Shown here: piece after piece, positions 14,770-24,352 of the stretch
How positions within the stretch are numbered: the stretch's first letter is position 1
How the letters are laid out: each line of letters begins with the position of its first letter
Origin: JBKPCD01 sp046727175
Lineage (GTDB): Bacteria > Acidobacteriota > Vicinamibacteria > Vicinamibacterales > 2-12-FULL-66-21
NCBI GenBank assembly: GCA_046727175.1
Contig: JBKPCD010000258.1
Coordinates: 1-34,569 of the forward strand
DNA: 34,569 nucleotides
Reading direction: 5' to 3'
Position numbers and translations under genes: made by a program
The notes under the pieces: generated by a model
Databases searched by the model: none
Told to the model about the DNA's origin: nothing
The model's input: the letters and a program-made list of their open reading frames with translations, nothing else

Positions 14770-17700
14770 ATGGATCGCCTGCGTACTCTCCGTCTCTGGC
14801 GCGCAGGTGCGGCGATCGCAACGGCGCTGCTGGCTGCCCCGCAGCCGAGTGCGGCGCAGTCCGCGATGGCGACGGTCTCGATCGAGGTAAGGGATCAGAC
14901 GGGCGCGGTCCTGCCCGATGTCCTGGTCACGATGACGAACCAGGCCACTGGCATTCCGCAGCGCGACACGAGCTCGGCGCAGGGCACGCTCGTGTTCGCG
15001 CGTGTGCGCACCGGACTCTACACGCTCGTCGCCACACGCGACGGCTTCAAGACCGAAGTCGTGCGTGACATCTGGGTGCAGCCGGCGATACACGGAACGA
15101 TCACGATTGCGCTCAGCCCCGGAGCCCTGACCGAGCAAGTGATCGTCACCGCCGACCCGAGCACGGTCAGGATCGGCAACAGCACTGTCGGTGAAGTGTT
15201 CAATCCGCAGGAGCTCCTCGGCCTTCCTGCGGACGAGCGGGAGCCGCTTCACTTCGCGGTGCAGGCGCCGGGCGTCGCACCGCCTGCGCCCGGCTCGCGG
15301 CTGTCGACGCAAGGCAACACCGGCGTGAACAGCAGCGGCGCACGCGAAGCTGCCAACAACTTCCTGCTCGACGGCGTCGACAACAACGACCTGTTCCTGA
15401 ATCGCCTCGTCATCAATCCAAGCCTCGACGCGATTCAGGAGTTCGCGCTTCTTCAGAACACGTACGACGCCGAGTACGGACGGAGCAACGGCGCCCAGGT
15501 CAGCATCGTGCTCAAATCGGGCACGCGCGATCTGCACGGCTCTGCGTACGAGTTCTTCCGGCATTCGTCGATGGACGCACGCAATCCGTTCCTGCCCGAC
15601 GACGAATCGAAGCCGCTGCTGCAGCGCCATCAGTTCGGCGGAACGCTTGGCGGTCCCGTGAAGCGGCTGCCGTCGTTTTACTTCCTGAACATAGAAGCCA
15701 TCGACGGCCGGGAAGCGGAGACGCGTCTCGCGCACGTCCCAACAGCACCCGAGCGCGCCGGCGATTTCAGTCGGAGTGCCCTCACGATCCGTGACCCGTT
15801 CACCGGTCAGCCGTTTGCCGGCAACACGATTCCAGCTTCGCGGATCAGCACCGCAGCGTCGCGCGCGGCGAATCTCTACCCGCTTCCCAACCGCGCCGAT
15901 GCACAGGCGAACTTCGTTTCCTCACAGGCGGCCGAGCGGAACGCGGTGCAGTTCACCGTCAAGACCGATCACCACCTGTGGCGCGACTCGCAGCTGATCG
16001 CGCGATACAGTTTCAGCAGGGACGAGCGCGACCTGCCGTTTCCCGTCCGCGGGAGGAACCTCCCGGGCTTCGGCGTTTCGGTGCTCGATCGCGGCTACAA
16101 CCTCGCGCTGGGCTTAACGTCGACCGTCGGTCGCCGCGCACTCAACGAAGTTCGGTTCGGTCTCAACGGCCTCCGTCGCGAGAACCTGCCCCAGAGCGCG
16201 GGCACGAACGGCTTCGCCGCGCTCGGCATCAACGGACCGTCGCTCGACGACGTCGACCAGGGGTATCCGACGCTGGTGCTCCCCGGATTCGAAACGGTTG
16301 GAGACGATCCGAACCTTCCTGTCGTCCGGAGTACGCGAACGTTGCATCTCTCCGACGCGTTGAGCTTCGAGACTGGTCGGCATCACCTGAAAACGGGCGG
16401 CGAGTTCCGCGCGTATCGCTCCGACGGCTACAACCACCTGTTCGCGCGCGGCCAGGCGACGTTCCAGGGGGTGTTCACCGGGAGCCCGGTTGCCGATCTG
16501 CTGCTCGGGCTTCCCACCATCACCCTCCTCGGCGTCAACGACAATCGGCAGGCGCTGCGCGCGTGGTCGTTGAATGGCTTCGTCCAGGACGATTGGCGGC
16601 TCACGCGGACGCTGACGATGAATGCGGGCGTGCGGTACGAATACAACGCCCCGCCGTTCGACGCCGACGATCGCATGCGCATCCTGGACCTCGATAGCTT
16701 CCAGTTGCTTCCAGTGGGTGCGAACGGCGTTCCGCGATCGGGGCTGCAGGGTGACTTCAACAACGTCGCGCCACGCGTCGGCATCAGCTGGGATCTCACC
16801 GGCCGCGGCACGCTGCTGCTCCGCGGCGGCTACGGAGTCTTCTTCGACAGCGGCACGCTGATCGAGAACTCCGCGTTGTACTTCAATCCGCCGTTTTTCT
16901 CGCTGCAGCTCTTCTTCCCAGGCGCGCAGCCGCTGCCGCTCGATTCCCCGTTCCCGACCGGCCGCGGCTTCACGCCACGCCCGGCGATCAACACCCTCGA
17001 CCCGCATTTTCGAACCGGGTACTCGCAGGAGGCGACGGTGGGCCTCGAGCGTGTGTTTGGAAAGGTGACGACCGCCGCGCGATACGTGACTTCGTATGGC
17101 GACGATCTCGTTCGCAAGCGCAATCTGAACCAACCACCGCCGGGGCCGGGGCCCATCGACTCGCGACGGCCGATCGCGGGTCTCGGCGACGTCCTGCTCA
17201 TCGAGTCGACGGCCTCGTCGAGCTATCACGCGCTCCAGCTGAGCGCCGTCCGCCGGCCCGGCCGCGGCGGCTCGTTCCGCGCGTCGTACACACTGGCGAC
17301 ATCGATGGACGACACGTCGGCGTTCCTTGCCACCGACGGCGATGACAACACGCCGCAGAACAGCCGCGACCTCGGGGCCGAATGGGGGCCCTCGGATTTC
17401 GACGTCCGCCATCGGCTCGTGATCACCGGTGCGTACGATCTGTCGCCGTCTTTCAGGTGGCGGTGGTTGCGGATGTGGCAGGTAAGCGGCGTGTTCACGG
17501 CGCAATCCGGCCGTCCGTTCACCCCGCGCGTCAGCTTCGACAACAGCAACACCGGCAACGTCGGTGGTGGCACCTTACCCTACGATCGGCCGAACGTCGT
17601 CAATGGTCCTCTCGCGATCGATGGTCAGTATGTGACGTACCACGGCCAGACGCTGGCGATCGCACCCAGGTACACCTTCGGCAACGCTGGACGCGACAGC

Positions 17701-17919
17701 CTCACGGGGCCGGACTATGTCACGGTGGACGCGATGATCGCGCGGCGGATCGCGCTGACGGGCAGCCGGGCCCTGCAGCTCCGCCTGGAGATCTTCAACG
17801 CCCTGAACCGCCGCAATTATCAGCTTCCCGACAGCTTCGTGGATCGCGTGACGTTCGGTCAGAGCCTCGCGGCATTCCCGCCGCGGCAGATGCAGGTCGC
17901 GGCGCGGTTTACTTTTTAG
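14770..17919 (+). CDS. Oar-like TonB-dependent receptor with carboxypeptidase-regulatory domain
   Basis: A 1049-residue outer-membrane protein. The N-terminal signal peptide (AAIATALLAAPQPSAAQS) is followed by a carboxypeptidase-regulatory-like beta-sandwich (about 35-120: VSIEVRDQTGAVLPDVLVTMTNQATG ... LYTLVATRDGFKTEV). A plug region follows, with NFLLDGVDNNDLFLNRLVINPSLDAIQEFALLQNTYDAEYGRSNGAQVSIVLKSGTRDLHGSAYEF, the usual Oar/acidobacterial signature. The rest alternates aromatic-rich strands as in a 22-stranded barrel and ends with the outer-membrane C-terminal pattern MQVAARFTF. Such receptors import large or scarce nutrients; the ligand is unknown. It lies 9 bases behind azurin, which might hint at copper or redox physiology, but this is weak inference. 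Confidence 0.93.
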   Translation: MDRLRTLRLWRAGAAIATALLAAPQPSAAQSAMATVSIEVRDQTGAVLPDVLVTMTNQATGIPQRDTSSAQGTLVFARVRTGLYTLVATRDGFKTEVVRDIWVQPAIHGTITIALSPGALTEQVIVTADPSTVRIGNSTVGEVFNPQELLGLPADEREPLHFAVQAPGVAPPAPGSRLSTQGNTGVNSSGAREAANNFLLDGVDNNDLFLNRLVINPSLDAIQEFALLQNTYDAEYGRSNGAQVSIVLKSGTRDLHGSAYEFFRHSSMDARNPFLPDDESKPLLQRHQFGGTLGGPVKRLPSFYFLNIEAIDGREAETRLAHVPTAPERAGDFSRSALTIRDPFTGQPFAGNTIPASRISTAASRAANLYPLPNRADAQANFVSSQAAERNAVQFTVKTDHHLWRDSQLIARYSFSRDERDLPFPVRGRNLPGFGVSVLDRGYNLALGLTSTVGRRALNEVRFGLNGLRRENLPQSAGTNGFAALGINGPSLDDVDQGYPTLVLPGFETVGDDPNLPVVRSTRTLHLSDALSFETGRHHLKTGGEFRAYRSDGYNHLFARGQATFQGVFTGSPVADLLLGLPTITLLGVNDNRQALRAWSLNGFVQDDWRLTRTLTMNAGVRYEYNAPPFDADDRMRILDLDSFQLLPVGANGVPRSGLQGDFNNVAPRVGISWDLTGRGTLLLRGGYGVFFDSGTLIENSALYFNPPFFSLQLFFPGAQPLPLDSPFPTGRGFTPRPAINTLDPHFRTGYSQEATVGLERVFGKVTTAARYVTSYGDDLVRKRNLNQPPPGPGPIDSRRPIAGLGDVLLIESTASSSYHALQLSAVRRPGRGGSFRASYTLATSMDDTSAFLATDGDDNTPQNSRDLGAEWGPSDFDVRHRLVITGAYDLSPSFRWRWLRMWQVSGVFTAQSGRPFTPRVSFDNSNTGNVGGGTLPYDRPNVVNGPLAIDGQYVTYHGQTLAIAPRYTFGNAGRDSLTGPDYVTVDAMIARRIALTGSRALQLRLEIFNALNRRNYQLPDSFVDRVTFGQSLAAFPPRQMQVAARFTF

Positions 17920-17929
17920 TTGCACGTAC

Positions 17930-18033
17930 GGAGAACAGAAGATCAGAAGATCAGGAAATCACAAGAAGAGCGCAATGAATTCGTCCGGTTTTCTCCTGAT
18001 CCTCTAATCTCCTGTTGAACTTCTCCTGATCTC
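17930..18033. repeat. Inverted AGAAGATCAG / CTCCTGATC word repeat
   Basis: The left half has GGAGAACAGAAGATCAGAAG and ATCAGGAAATC. The right half has TTTTCTCCTGATCC, CTAATCTCCTG and CTTCTCCTGATCTC, so the halves can pair imperfectly across a 30-40 base centre. It lies just behind the TonB receptor. A small CGGGG-TGCG-CCCCG hairpin follows at about 18033-18046 before the nitrilase-family gene. Confidence 0.6.
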
Positions 18034-18053
18034 GGGGTGCGCCCCGTACTCAC

Positions 18054-19097
18054 ATGACTCTCGTTCGTTACGCCGCCGCCGCCTGTCAGACCGATTTTCC
18101 GAATCCGCTCGATCGAACGGGCATGCGCACGAACACCGATCGCATGCTGTCGATGATCGACGCCGCGGTCGCTGGCAGCGCGCCGTTCCTGCCGGTACGC
18201 CTGATCGTATTTCCGGAGTTCGCACACGCGGCGCCGGTGTTCGCGACCGTCCGGGAGCTCCTCGACAAGCTCGCGGTCCCAATCCCGAACGAGCACACCG
18301 ATCGCCTCGAGCAAAAAGCGCGCGAGCACGATGTCTACATTCAGAGCGGATCGATAATCGAAACAGATCCACGCTGGCCCGGTGCGGTGTTCAACACAAC
18401 GTGCCTCATCGGCCCGAACGGCATTCTGTCGAAATATCGAAAGGTGAACACCTGGATCCCGTACGAAGTCCACAGCAGCCCGCACGATTTCGACGAGTAC
18501 GACGAGCCGCTTTTTCCGGTCGTGGACACTCCCTTGGGCCGCCTCGGCTGCGCGATTTGCTACGACTGGATCTTCCCTGAGGCGATACGGCAGCTCGCGG
18601 CGAACGGCGCCGAAGTGCTCATCCGCGTCTCGGCCTACATGGATCCCTGGGGCGCAACGGAGCCGATGAACTGGTGGACGATCGTCAATCGCTGCCGGGC
18701 GCTCGAAAACATCGCGTTCGTTGTCGCCGCGAATCAGGGAGCGAGCTTGCGGCATTACCCTCCCTACTCTTGGCCGGGAGGCAGTCAGATCATCGACTTC
18801 GACGGACGCGTGCTCGCCGAAGCGTCCCCGGGGCCCGGTGAACGCATCGTCGTCGCCCCCATCGATGTCAGCGCGCTCCGGCACGAGCGCGCGACACGAA
18901 GCGGTCATCACATGCTCGCTCACCTGCGAACGGAAGCGTATCCGATCTACCGCCGCCACATTTACCCTCCCGGTTCCCCGGTCATGCGGACGATGTCGTT
19001 CGAGGCCAATGTGGATCGGATCGAAGCGGCGAAAGACGCGCTCGGAGCGACGCGCGATCGAGAGGAGAGCAGGAGGTCAAGAGAATTCCTGTCATAA
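18054..19097 (+). CDS. Nitrilase superfamily carbon-nitrogen hydrolase
   Basis: A 347-residue enzyme with the catalytic triad of the superfamily: Glu in IVFPEFAH (about residue 61), Lys in LSKYRKVNTW (about 130) and Cys in LGCAICYDWIFPEAIRQL (about 168). VRYAAAACQTDF at the N-terminus and ENIAFVVAANQGA further on also fit. These cytosolic enzymes cleave non-peptide C-N bonds in amides, carbamoyl compounds or nitriles. The FNTTCLIGPNGILSKYRK context and Trp-rich SAYMDPWGATEPMNWWTIVNR suggest an aliphatic amidase or carbamoyl-type member rather than a true nitrilase, but the substrate cannot be named. The C-terminal tail REESRRSREFLS is encoded by a word repeat and is probably not part of the fold. 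Confidence 0.88.
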   Translation: MTLVRYAAAACQTDFPNPLDRTGMRTNTDRMLSMIDAAVAGSAPFLPVRLIVFPEFAHAAPVFATVRELLDKLAVPIPNEHTDRLEQKAREHDVYIQSGSIIETDPRWPGAVFNTTCLIGPNGILSKYRKVNTWIPYEVHSSPHDFDEYDEPLFPVVDTPLGRLGCAICYDWIFPEAIRQLAANGAEVLIRVSAYMDPWGATEPMNWWTIVNRCRALENIAFVVAANQGASLRHYPPYSWPGGSQIIDFDGRVLAEASPGPGERIVVAPIDVSALRHERATRSGHHMLAHLRTEAYPIYRRHIYPPGSPVMRTMSFEANVDRIEAAKDALGATRDREESRRSREFLS

Positions 19098-19120
19098 GCG
19101 TCCTGTTCTCCTGGCCTCCC
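19061..19120. repeat. Inverted AGGAGAGCAGG / CCTGTTCTCCT repeat
   Basis: AGGAGAGCAGGAGG in the last codons of the nitrilase gene faces CCTGTTCTCCTGGCCTCC beyond its stop; ten of eleven bases of the core pair. The same words occur at 29098-29160 and loosely at 17930-18033. Confidence 0.6.
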
Positions 19121-19178
19121 GTGGCGGCGCGAGCGTCGCTGCGCAGCCCCGAGATCGAATATCGAGCCCGGAACCCAA

Positions 19179-19958
<780 letters not shown>

Positions 19959-20058
19959 GCGCGCGCGCCTTCGTGCCCCCCTAGCACCATCAGCACCATC
20001 AGCACCATCAGCACCATCAGCACCGTCAGCACCGTCAGCAGCTCGTTTCAGAATCGGC

Positions 20059-21855
20059 ATGATGAAAACGCTCACGACTCCAATTCGGCAGTGGGTCGAG
20101 GAAGTCGGTCAGCTGACAACTCCGGACAACGTTGTCGTCTGCGACGGCGCCGACCGCGAGCGCGATCGCATCGTCAAGGAATGCCTCGCATCGGGAGAGC
20201 TGATCGAGCTGAATCAGAAGAAGCTGCCGGGATGTTATCTCCATCGCAGCGCGCCGCACGACGTCGCGCGCACCGAGCACCTCACGTACGTCTGCACGCG
20301 ATACAAGGAGGATGCGGGACCGAACAACAACTGGATGTCGCCTCCGGATGCGATCCAGAAGCTCACGCCACTGTTCAAAGGCGCGATGAAGGGCCGCACG
20401 CTGTTCGTGATTCCGTTCTTGATGGGCCCTCCCGGATCGCGTTTCTCGAAAGTCGGCGTCGAGATAACCGATAGCCGCTACGTCGTGCTGAACATGCGGA
20501 TCATGACGCGCGTCGGCCAGGTCGCCCTCGATCACCTCGACGAGACGGGTGACTTCACGCGATGCCTGCACTCGCTTGGCGATCTCAGTCCGGATCGCCG
20601 ATTCATCGTGCACTTCCCCGAGGAGAACGCTGTCTGGTCGATCGGCTCCGGATACGGCGGCAACGCGCTGCTCGGGAAGAAGTGCCTGGCGCTTCGTCTC
20701 GCGAGCTGGCTCGCGCGACGAGAGGGCTGGCTCGCGGAGCACATGCTGATCCTCGGCCTTCAGAGCCCCGGCGGGCGCGTGCACTACATCACGGGCGCCT
20801 TTCCATCTGCGTGCGGCAAGACGAATCTCGCGATGCTCGTTCCCCCGAAGTCGATGCAGGGATGGCACGCCTGGACGGTCGGCGATGACATCGCATGGCT
20901 GCGGCCCGCCGATGATGGTCGTCTTTGGGCGGTCAATCCGGAAGCTGGATTCTTCGGCGTCGTCCCCGGCACGAGCCACCGAACGAACCCGAATGCGTTC
21001 GAGATGATTCAGCGCAACACGATCTACACGAACGTCGCGCTGCGGTCCGATGGAACGCCCTGGTGGGAAGGGCACGACGATCCGGCGCCTTCCGAGGCGC
21101 TCGACTGGCAGGGACGTCCCTGGACCCCGGCCGCGCCCGAGAAAGCCGCTCACCCGAACAGCCGGTTCACAGCGCCGGCGACGCAATGTCCCTCGTTGTC
21201 GCCCGAGTTCGCAAACCCGGATGGCGTGCCGATTGATGCGATCCTGTTCGGCGCACGCCGACAGCGACGCGTGCCGCTCGTCTACGAGGCGCGCAGCTGG
21301 CAACACGGCACGTTTCTCGGCGCAACGCTCTCATCGGAGACGACTGCCGCGGCGACAGGGAAAGTTGGCGTCCTCCGCCGCGATCCGATGGCCATGTGGC
21401 CCTTCTGCGGCTACAACATGGGCGACTACTTCGCGCACTGGCTCACGTTTGGATCGCTCAGGGCCGCACCGCACGTCTTTCGCGTCAACTGGTTCCGCAC
21501 CGGAGACGACGGTCGGTATCTGTGGCCCGGATTCGGCGAGAACCTGCGAGTGCTCGAATGGATCCTCGCGCGCTGCGAAGGCCGCGGCGACGCCATCGAA
21601 ACGCCGATTGGTTTCGTCCCGACGGTGAACGCGATCGACCGCACGGGCCTCGACCTGTCTGCAAACGATACGGCGGCGTTGCTCAAGGTCGACCCGGCGG
21701 AATGGGTCGAAGCGGTTGCGGGTCAGGACTACTTCTTCGAGTCGTTCGGCGACCGATTGCCGAAGGCGATCCGTGACGAGCACGCGAACCTTGCTCGACG
21801 GATCCACGACGCTATCACTCCACCTGACCTGCGCGATCGGGACGCCGGGACCTGA
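20059..21855 (+). CDS. pckG: Phosphoenolpyruvate carboxykinase (GTP)
   Basis: A 598-residue cytosolic enzyme that converts oxaloacetate and GTP to PEP, CO2 and GDP, the entry step of gluconeogenesis. GTP-type hallmarks are present: the active-site Cys/P-loop GAFPSACGKTNLAML (about residue 250), the VGDDIAWL metal motif, RTNPNAFEMIQRNTIYTNVAL, MAMWPFCGYNMGDYFAHWL, and FRVNWFRTGDDGRYLWPGFGENLRVLEWI near the C-terminus. Length is usual for the family. The start is ATG 20059 or the adjacent ATG 20062. The frame is open further upstream through the AGCACC array (PSAPSAP), but that stretch is low-complexity and not expected in the enzyme. Confidence 0.95.
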   Translation: MMKTLTTPIRQWVEEVGQLTTPDNVVVCDGADRERDRIVKECLASGELIELNQKKLPGCYLHRSAPHDVARTEHLTYVCTRYKEDAGPNNNWMSPPDAIQKLTPLFKGAMKGRTLFVIPFLMGPPGSRFSKVGVEITDSRYVVLNMRIMTRVGQVALDHLDETGDFTRCLHSLGDLSPDRRFIVHFPEENAVWSIGSGYGGNALLGKKCLALRLASWLARREGWLAEHMLILGLQSPGGRVHYITGAFPSACGKTNLAMLVPPKSMQGWHAWTVGDDIAWLRPADDGRLWAVNPEAGFFGVVPGTSHRTNPNAFEMIQRNTIYTNVALRSDGTPWWEGHDDPAPSEALDWQGRPWTPAAPEKAAHPNSRFTAPATQCPSLSPEFANPDGVPIDAILFGARRQRRVPLVYEARSWQHGTFLGATLSSETTAAATGKVGVLRRDPMAMWPFCGYNMGDYFAHWLTFGSLRAAPHVFRVNWFRTGDDGRYLWPGFGENLRVLEWILARCEGRGDAIETPIGFVPTVNAIDRTGLDLSANDTAALLKVDPAEWVEAVAGQDYFFESFGDRLPKAIRDEHANLARRIHDAITPPDLRDRDAGT

Positions 21856-21893
21856 ATCCGCCGCTGAAGACGTGACGTCGATATTATCGGGAG

Positions 21894-21921
21894 ACTGGCC
21901 AGTACGTTGACCCGCGGTCAA
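21894..21921. promoter_or_regulatory. Two adjacent palindromes, operator-like
   Basis: ACTGGCCAGT (21894-21903) is followed three bases later by TTGACC-CGC-GGTCAA (21907-21921, perfect 6+3+6). They lie 87 bases ahead of the small ORF at 22008 and just behind pckG. They could be a binding site for a dimeric regulator; no regulator is identified. Confidence 0.35.
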
Positions 21922-22007
21922 GAAATTGGCCGATCAACAAACCGGCGCTCGGCGAAAATGGGCGCGATGTCGCGCGCGGAGCAGATCGGTCGCGAATTCT
22001 GCAAGGC

Positions 22008-22241
22008 ATGGACCATCGCATGGCGATCGTACTCGTCTTCTGGCGCGACGGCGAGGCTCGATGCGAGTGGGAGCCCGAGCTCGGACGCATTCGTCTCGTG
22101 AGCGGCACGACGATCCACCGCGAGGCGACAGTGGGGACGAGTCGCGAAGCGCTCGCCCGGGCGCGCGAATTCTTCGATTTCGTTCAGCTCCTCGATCCCG
22201 CCGCGCGGGAAGCCTTGCGGTCTTCGGCCGTACGATCCTGA
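22008..22241 (+). CDS. Small uncharacterised protein
   Basis: A 77-residue frame with a balanced, acidic composition (FWRDGEARCEWEPELGRIRLVSG, then a helix TSREALARAREFFDFVQLLDPAAREAL) unlike the arginine-rich shadows around it. An internal ATG at residue 5 (22020) may be the true start. No family was recognised and no ribosome site is clear. It stands between pckG and another small protein gene on the same strand, with palindromes upstream. It may be a genuine small soluble protein, but it could also be a chance frame. Confidence 0.45.
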   Translation: MDHRMAIVLVFWRDGEARCEWEPELGRIRLVSGTTIHREATVGTSREALARAREFFDFVQLLDPAAREALRSSAVRS

Positions 22242-22352
22242 TACGCAGGCGCGGCGCGCTCATCACTCACGACCCCTCGCCTTGACAGGCGGCGCGATAC
22301 GAAACCAAACTCGACTGGGCAGTCCCGACTTGGAGCGAGGACCTCATCTCGA

Positions 22353-22919
22353 ATGGGCTTGTTCGGCTGGTTGAAAGGAAAAGGTGTTCGGAGCAACTCG
22401 AGAGTTGCAGGATGGCACCGGGCGTGGGAGAAAGCCGTCGCAGCGGTCGAACCGGACGTGCCGACGCTCCGGTCGAGGCTGGATGAGCTCGCGTTGCCCG
22501 AGGACGAGATCGAAATCGAACGCGAGATGCTGGCTGGCCTCGAGCAACTGATTCAGCTGCGACGTGGCCTGTCGAACAACGGCCTGCCGGCGATCGAGAC
22601 TGGCCACCGCGTCGTCGGCGCGGATGTCTGCCACTTCAGCGCGCCTGCGTCCCGTCCCGACGATCCCGCGCAGCCGAGCGGTCGATTAATCCTGACGAAT
22701 GCGCGTGTGATCTTCGCCGGCGGCGCCAAGGCACTGGCGATTCCGTGGCACACCATCGCCCAGGTCGCGCAGACGGAGCGGGACATTGCGCTCATTCGCA
22801 TCGATCGCGAGACGCTGTACAGATTCCGCTGCAACAGCTTCACGGACGCGATGTGCGGTGCGTTCATCGCGCGAACGCTGGCAGGTCGAAAAAAACAGAA
22901 TCTGGAATCCAGAAGCTAG
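22353..22919 (+). CDS. GRAM/PH-like domain protein, uncharacterised
   Basis: A 188-residue protein. The N-terminal third is a charged, probably coiled helix region (VPTLRSRLDELALPEDEIEIEREMLAGLEQLIQLRRGL). The C-terminal half reads like a small bacterial PH/GRAM-type beta domain: GRLILTNARVIFAGGAKALAIPWHTIAQVAQTERDIALIRID-ETLYRFRCNSFTDAMCGAFIARTLAG, with the typical 'LT-aRviF' start and a closing helix. No enzyme motif is seen; such domains often bind lipids or proteins. A GGAGCGAGGA stretch 11 bases before the ATG may serve as ribosome site. The tail KKQNLESRS and TAG stop come from the repeat that begins at 22893. Confidence 0.7.
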   Translation: MGLFGWLKGKGVRSNSRVAGWHRAWEKAVAAVEPDVPTLRSRLDELALPEDEIEIEREMLAGLEQLIQLRRGLSNNGLPAIETGHRVVGADVCHFSAPASRPDDPAQPSGRLILTNARVIFAGGAKALAIPWHTIAQVAQTERDIALIRIDRETLYRFRCNSFTDAMCGAFIARTLAGRKKQNLESRS

Positions 22920-23020
22920 AGTGAATTGCGTCACGATCTCTTTCGATTCCAGTTCTGGATTCCTGCCAAAATGTTCTCGTTCAGATCACTATCGTTCGAG
23001 ATTCTAGCTTCTGGATTCTG
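22893..23020. repeat. Inverted AATCCAGAAGCTAGA word repeat
   Basis: The left arm holds AAACAGAATC then AATCCAGAAGCTAGA (ending at 22920, covering the TAG stop of the preceding gene). The right arm holds TCTAGCTTCTGGATT and GATTCTGTTTT (about 23002-23020), the exact complement of both parts. Between the arms is a second small inverted element, GATTCCAGTTCTGGATTCC (about 22945-22963). Confidence 0.75.
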
Positions 23021-23049
23021 TTTTGGCGCTTCTTGCTATGATGGCGCCC

Positions 23050-24258
23050 ATGTCTACGAGCACGTCGGCGAACACGGGCACGCGGGCAATTGTGAGCCTT
23101 GGCATCGAGCGACTGCTCGGGATCGAGCGCGAGCTGATCGCGGGACACCGGGTCGGACTCGTCTCGAATCCGGCATCGATCGACGCGAACTTCAATCACA
23201 GCGTCACCCGTCTCGCCGAGAGCGGCGACGCGCAGCTCGTCGCGCTGTTCGGGCCGCAGCACGGATTTCGATCCACCCTGCAGGACAACATGATCGAAAC
23301 GCCTCATGCTCGCGACGCGCGTCGTCAACTCCCGGTGTACTCGCTGTACAGCGAAACGCGGGAGCCCACAGAGGCGATGCTGCGCGACATCGATGTGCTC
23401 GTGATCGATCTCCAGGACGTCGGCACGCGCGTCTACACCTACATCTACACGATGGCGAACTGCATGCGGGCCGCAGCGCGGCACGGCGTCCGCGTTGTCG
23501 TCTGCGATCGCCCGAATCCCATCGGCGGCCAAGAGGTCGAGGGCGCGATCTTGCAGGAGCCATGGAGGTCGTTCGTCGGTCAGTTCCCGATTCTGCTGCG
23601 TCACGGGATGACGATCGGCGAGCTGGCGCGGATGTTCAACGACCAGTTCGGCATCGGCTGCGCACTGGACGTCGTCACGCTCGACGGCTGGCGCCGTGAC
23701 ATGTACTACGACGACACGAGGCTCCCGTGGGTGATTCCGTCACCCAACCTCCCAACACTCGACAGCGCAATCGTCTATCCCGGCACGGTGCTGTTCGAAG
23801 GGACGATGATCTCCGAGGGCCGCGGCACCACGCGTACCTTCGAGCTCATTGGCGCCCCGTGGATCGATGGCGAGCGACTCGCCGATGCGATGAACGCGAA
23901 GCACCTGCCGGGCGTGCATTTCCGGCCCGTGTTCTTCGAGCCGACCTTTCACAAGCACGCGAGGCAGACCTGCGGCGGATGCCAGATTCACGTCCTCGAC
24001 AGGCGCGCGTTCAAACCCGTGCGAACGGCCGTCGAGCTGATGGCGGAGTTCCGGCTCGAGGATCCGGCGCGCTTCGCGTGGAAGGAGCCGCCGTACGAAT
24101 ACGAGCACCACAAGCAGCCGATTGACGTGCTGTTCGGATCGGATCGGCTGCGGAAGGTGATCGAAAGTGGTGACGACGTCACGGCGTTCGTCACGTCGTG
24201 GAAGACGGATGAAGACGCATTCCGCGCGCGGCGCTCGCGCTTCTTGCTGTACCAGTGA
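23050..24258 (+). CDS. NamZ-like / DUF1343 protein (exo-beta-N-acetylmuramidase family)
   Basis: A 402-residue protein with the DUF1343 pattern: GHRVGLVSNPASIDAN, ALFGPQHGFRSTLQDNMIE, the acidic IDVLVIDLQDVGTRVYTYIYTMANCM motif, VCDRPNPIGGQEVEGAIL, WVIPSPNLPTLDSAIVYPGTVLFEGTMISEGRGTTRTFELIGAPW, and FHKHARQTCGGCQIHVLDR. Characterised members (NamZ) remove terminal MurNAc from peptidoglycan fragments during cell-wall recycling. Family members are often exported, but no convincing signal peptide is visible here, so a cytosolic version is possible. ATGs at 23038, 23041 and 23050 are all in frame; the choice among them is uncertain. Confidence 0.88.
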   Translation: MSTSTSANTGTRAIVSLGIERLLGIERELIAGHRVGLVSNPASIDANFNHSVTRLAESGDAQLVALFGPQHGFRSTLQDNMIETPHARDARRQLPVYSLYSETREPTEAMLRDIDVLVIDLQDVGTRVYTYIYTMANCMRAAARHGVRVVVCDRPNPIGGQEVEGAILQEPWRSFVGQFPILLRHGMTIGELARMFNDQFGIGCALDVVTLDGWRRDMYYDDTRLPWVIPSPNLPTLDSAIVYPGTVLFEGTMISEGRGTTRTFELIGAPWIDGERLADAMNAKHLPGVHFRPVFFEPTFHKHARQTCGGCQIHVLDRRAFKPVRTAVELMAEFRLEDPARFAWKEPPYEYEHHKQPIDVLFGSDRLRKVIESGDDVTAFVTSWKTDEDAFRARRSRFLLYQ

Positions 24259-24284
24259 AATTCGCCAGTGACTGAAGCGAGATG

Positions 24285-24339
24285 TTAGAAGCTAGAGCGA
24301 TAGAGATCACGATCGATCTGAATTCTAGCTTCTGGATTC
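24285..24339. repeat. Inverted AGAAGCTAGA repeat between convergent genes
   Basis: AGAAGCTAGA (24287-24296) and TCTAGCTTCT (24324-24333) form a perfect 10-base stem with a 27-base loop that contains its own AGATCACGATCGATCT inverted part. The right arm continues as GGATTC, as at 22893-23020. It separates the NamZ-like gene from the convergent LOG gene. Confidence 0.75.
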
Positions 24340-24352
24340 GGTCTGTGTCTGT

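Noticed and set aside
14326..17925. Long minus-strand ORFs opposite the azurin and TonB receptor genes (for example 14326-15735 and 16114-17505)
   Set aside because: They have Arg/Gly/Ala-rich shadow composition and no recognised family features; the plus-strand genes have clear family signatures.
18086..18298. Short minus-strand ORF within the nitrilase gene
   Set aside because: Fully embedded in a gene with intact catalytic residues; no independent support.
19983..20036. Regular AGCACCATC repeats resembling a CRISPR or VNTR array
   Set aside because: Units are contiguous 9-mers without spacers, there are no cas genes, and the complementary array at 19912 explains them as part of an inverted repeat.
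22282..22310. TTGACA at 22282 as promoter of the GRAM-like protein gene
   Set aside because: No acceptable -10 element is found at 16-19 bases, so it was not listed as a feature.
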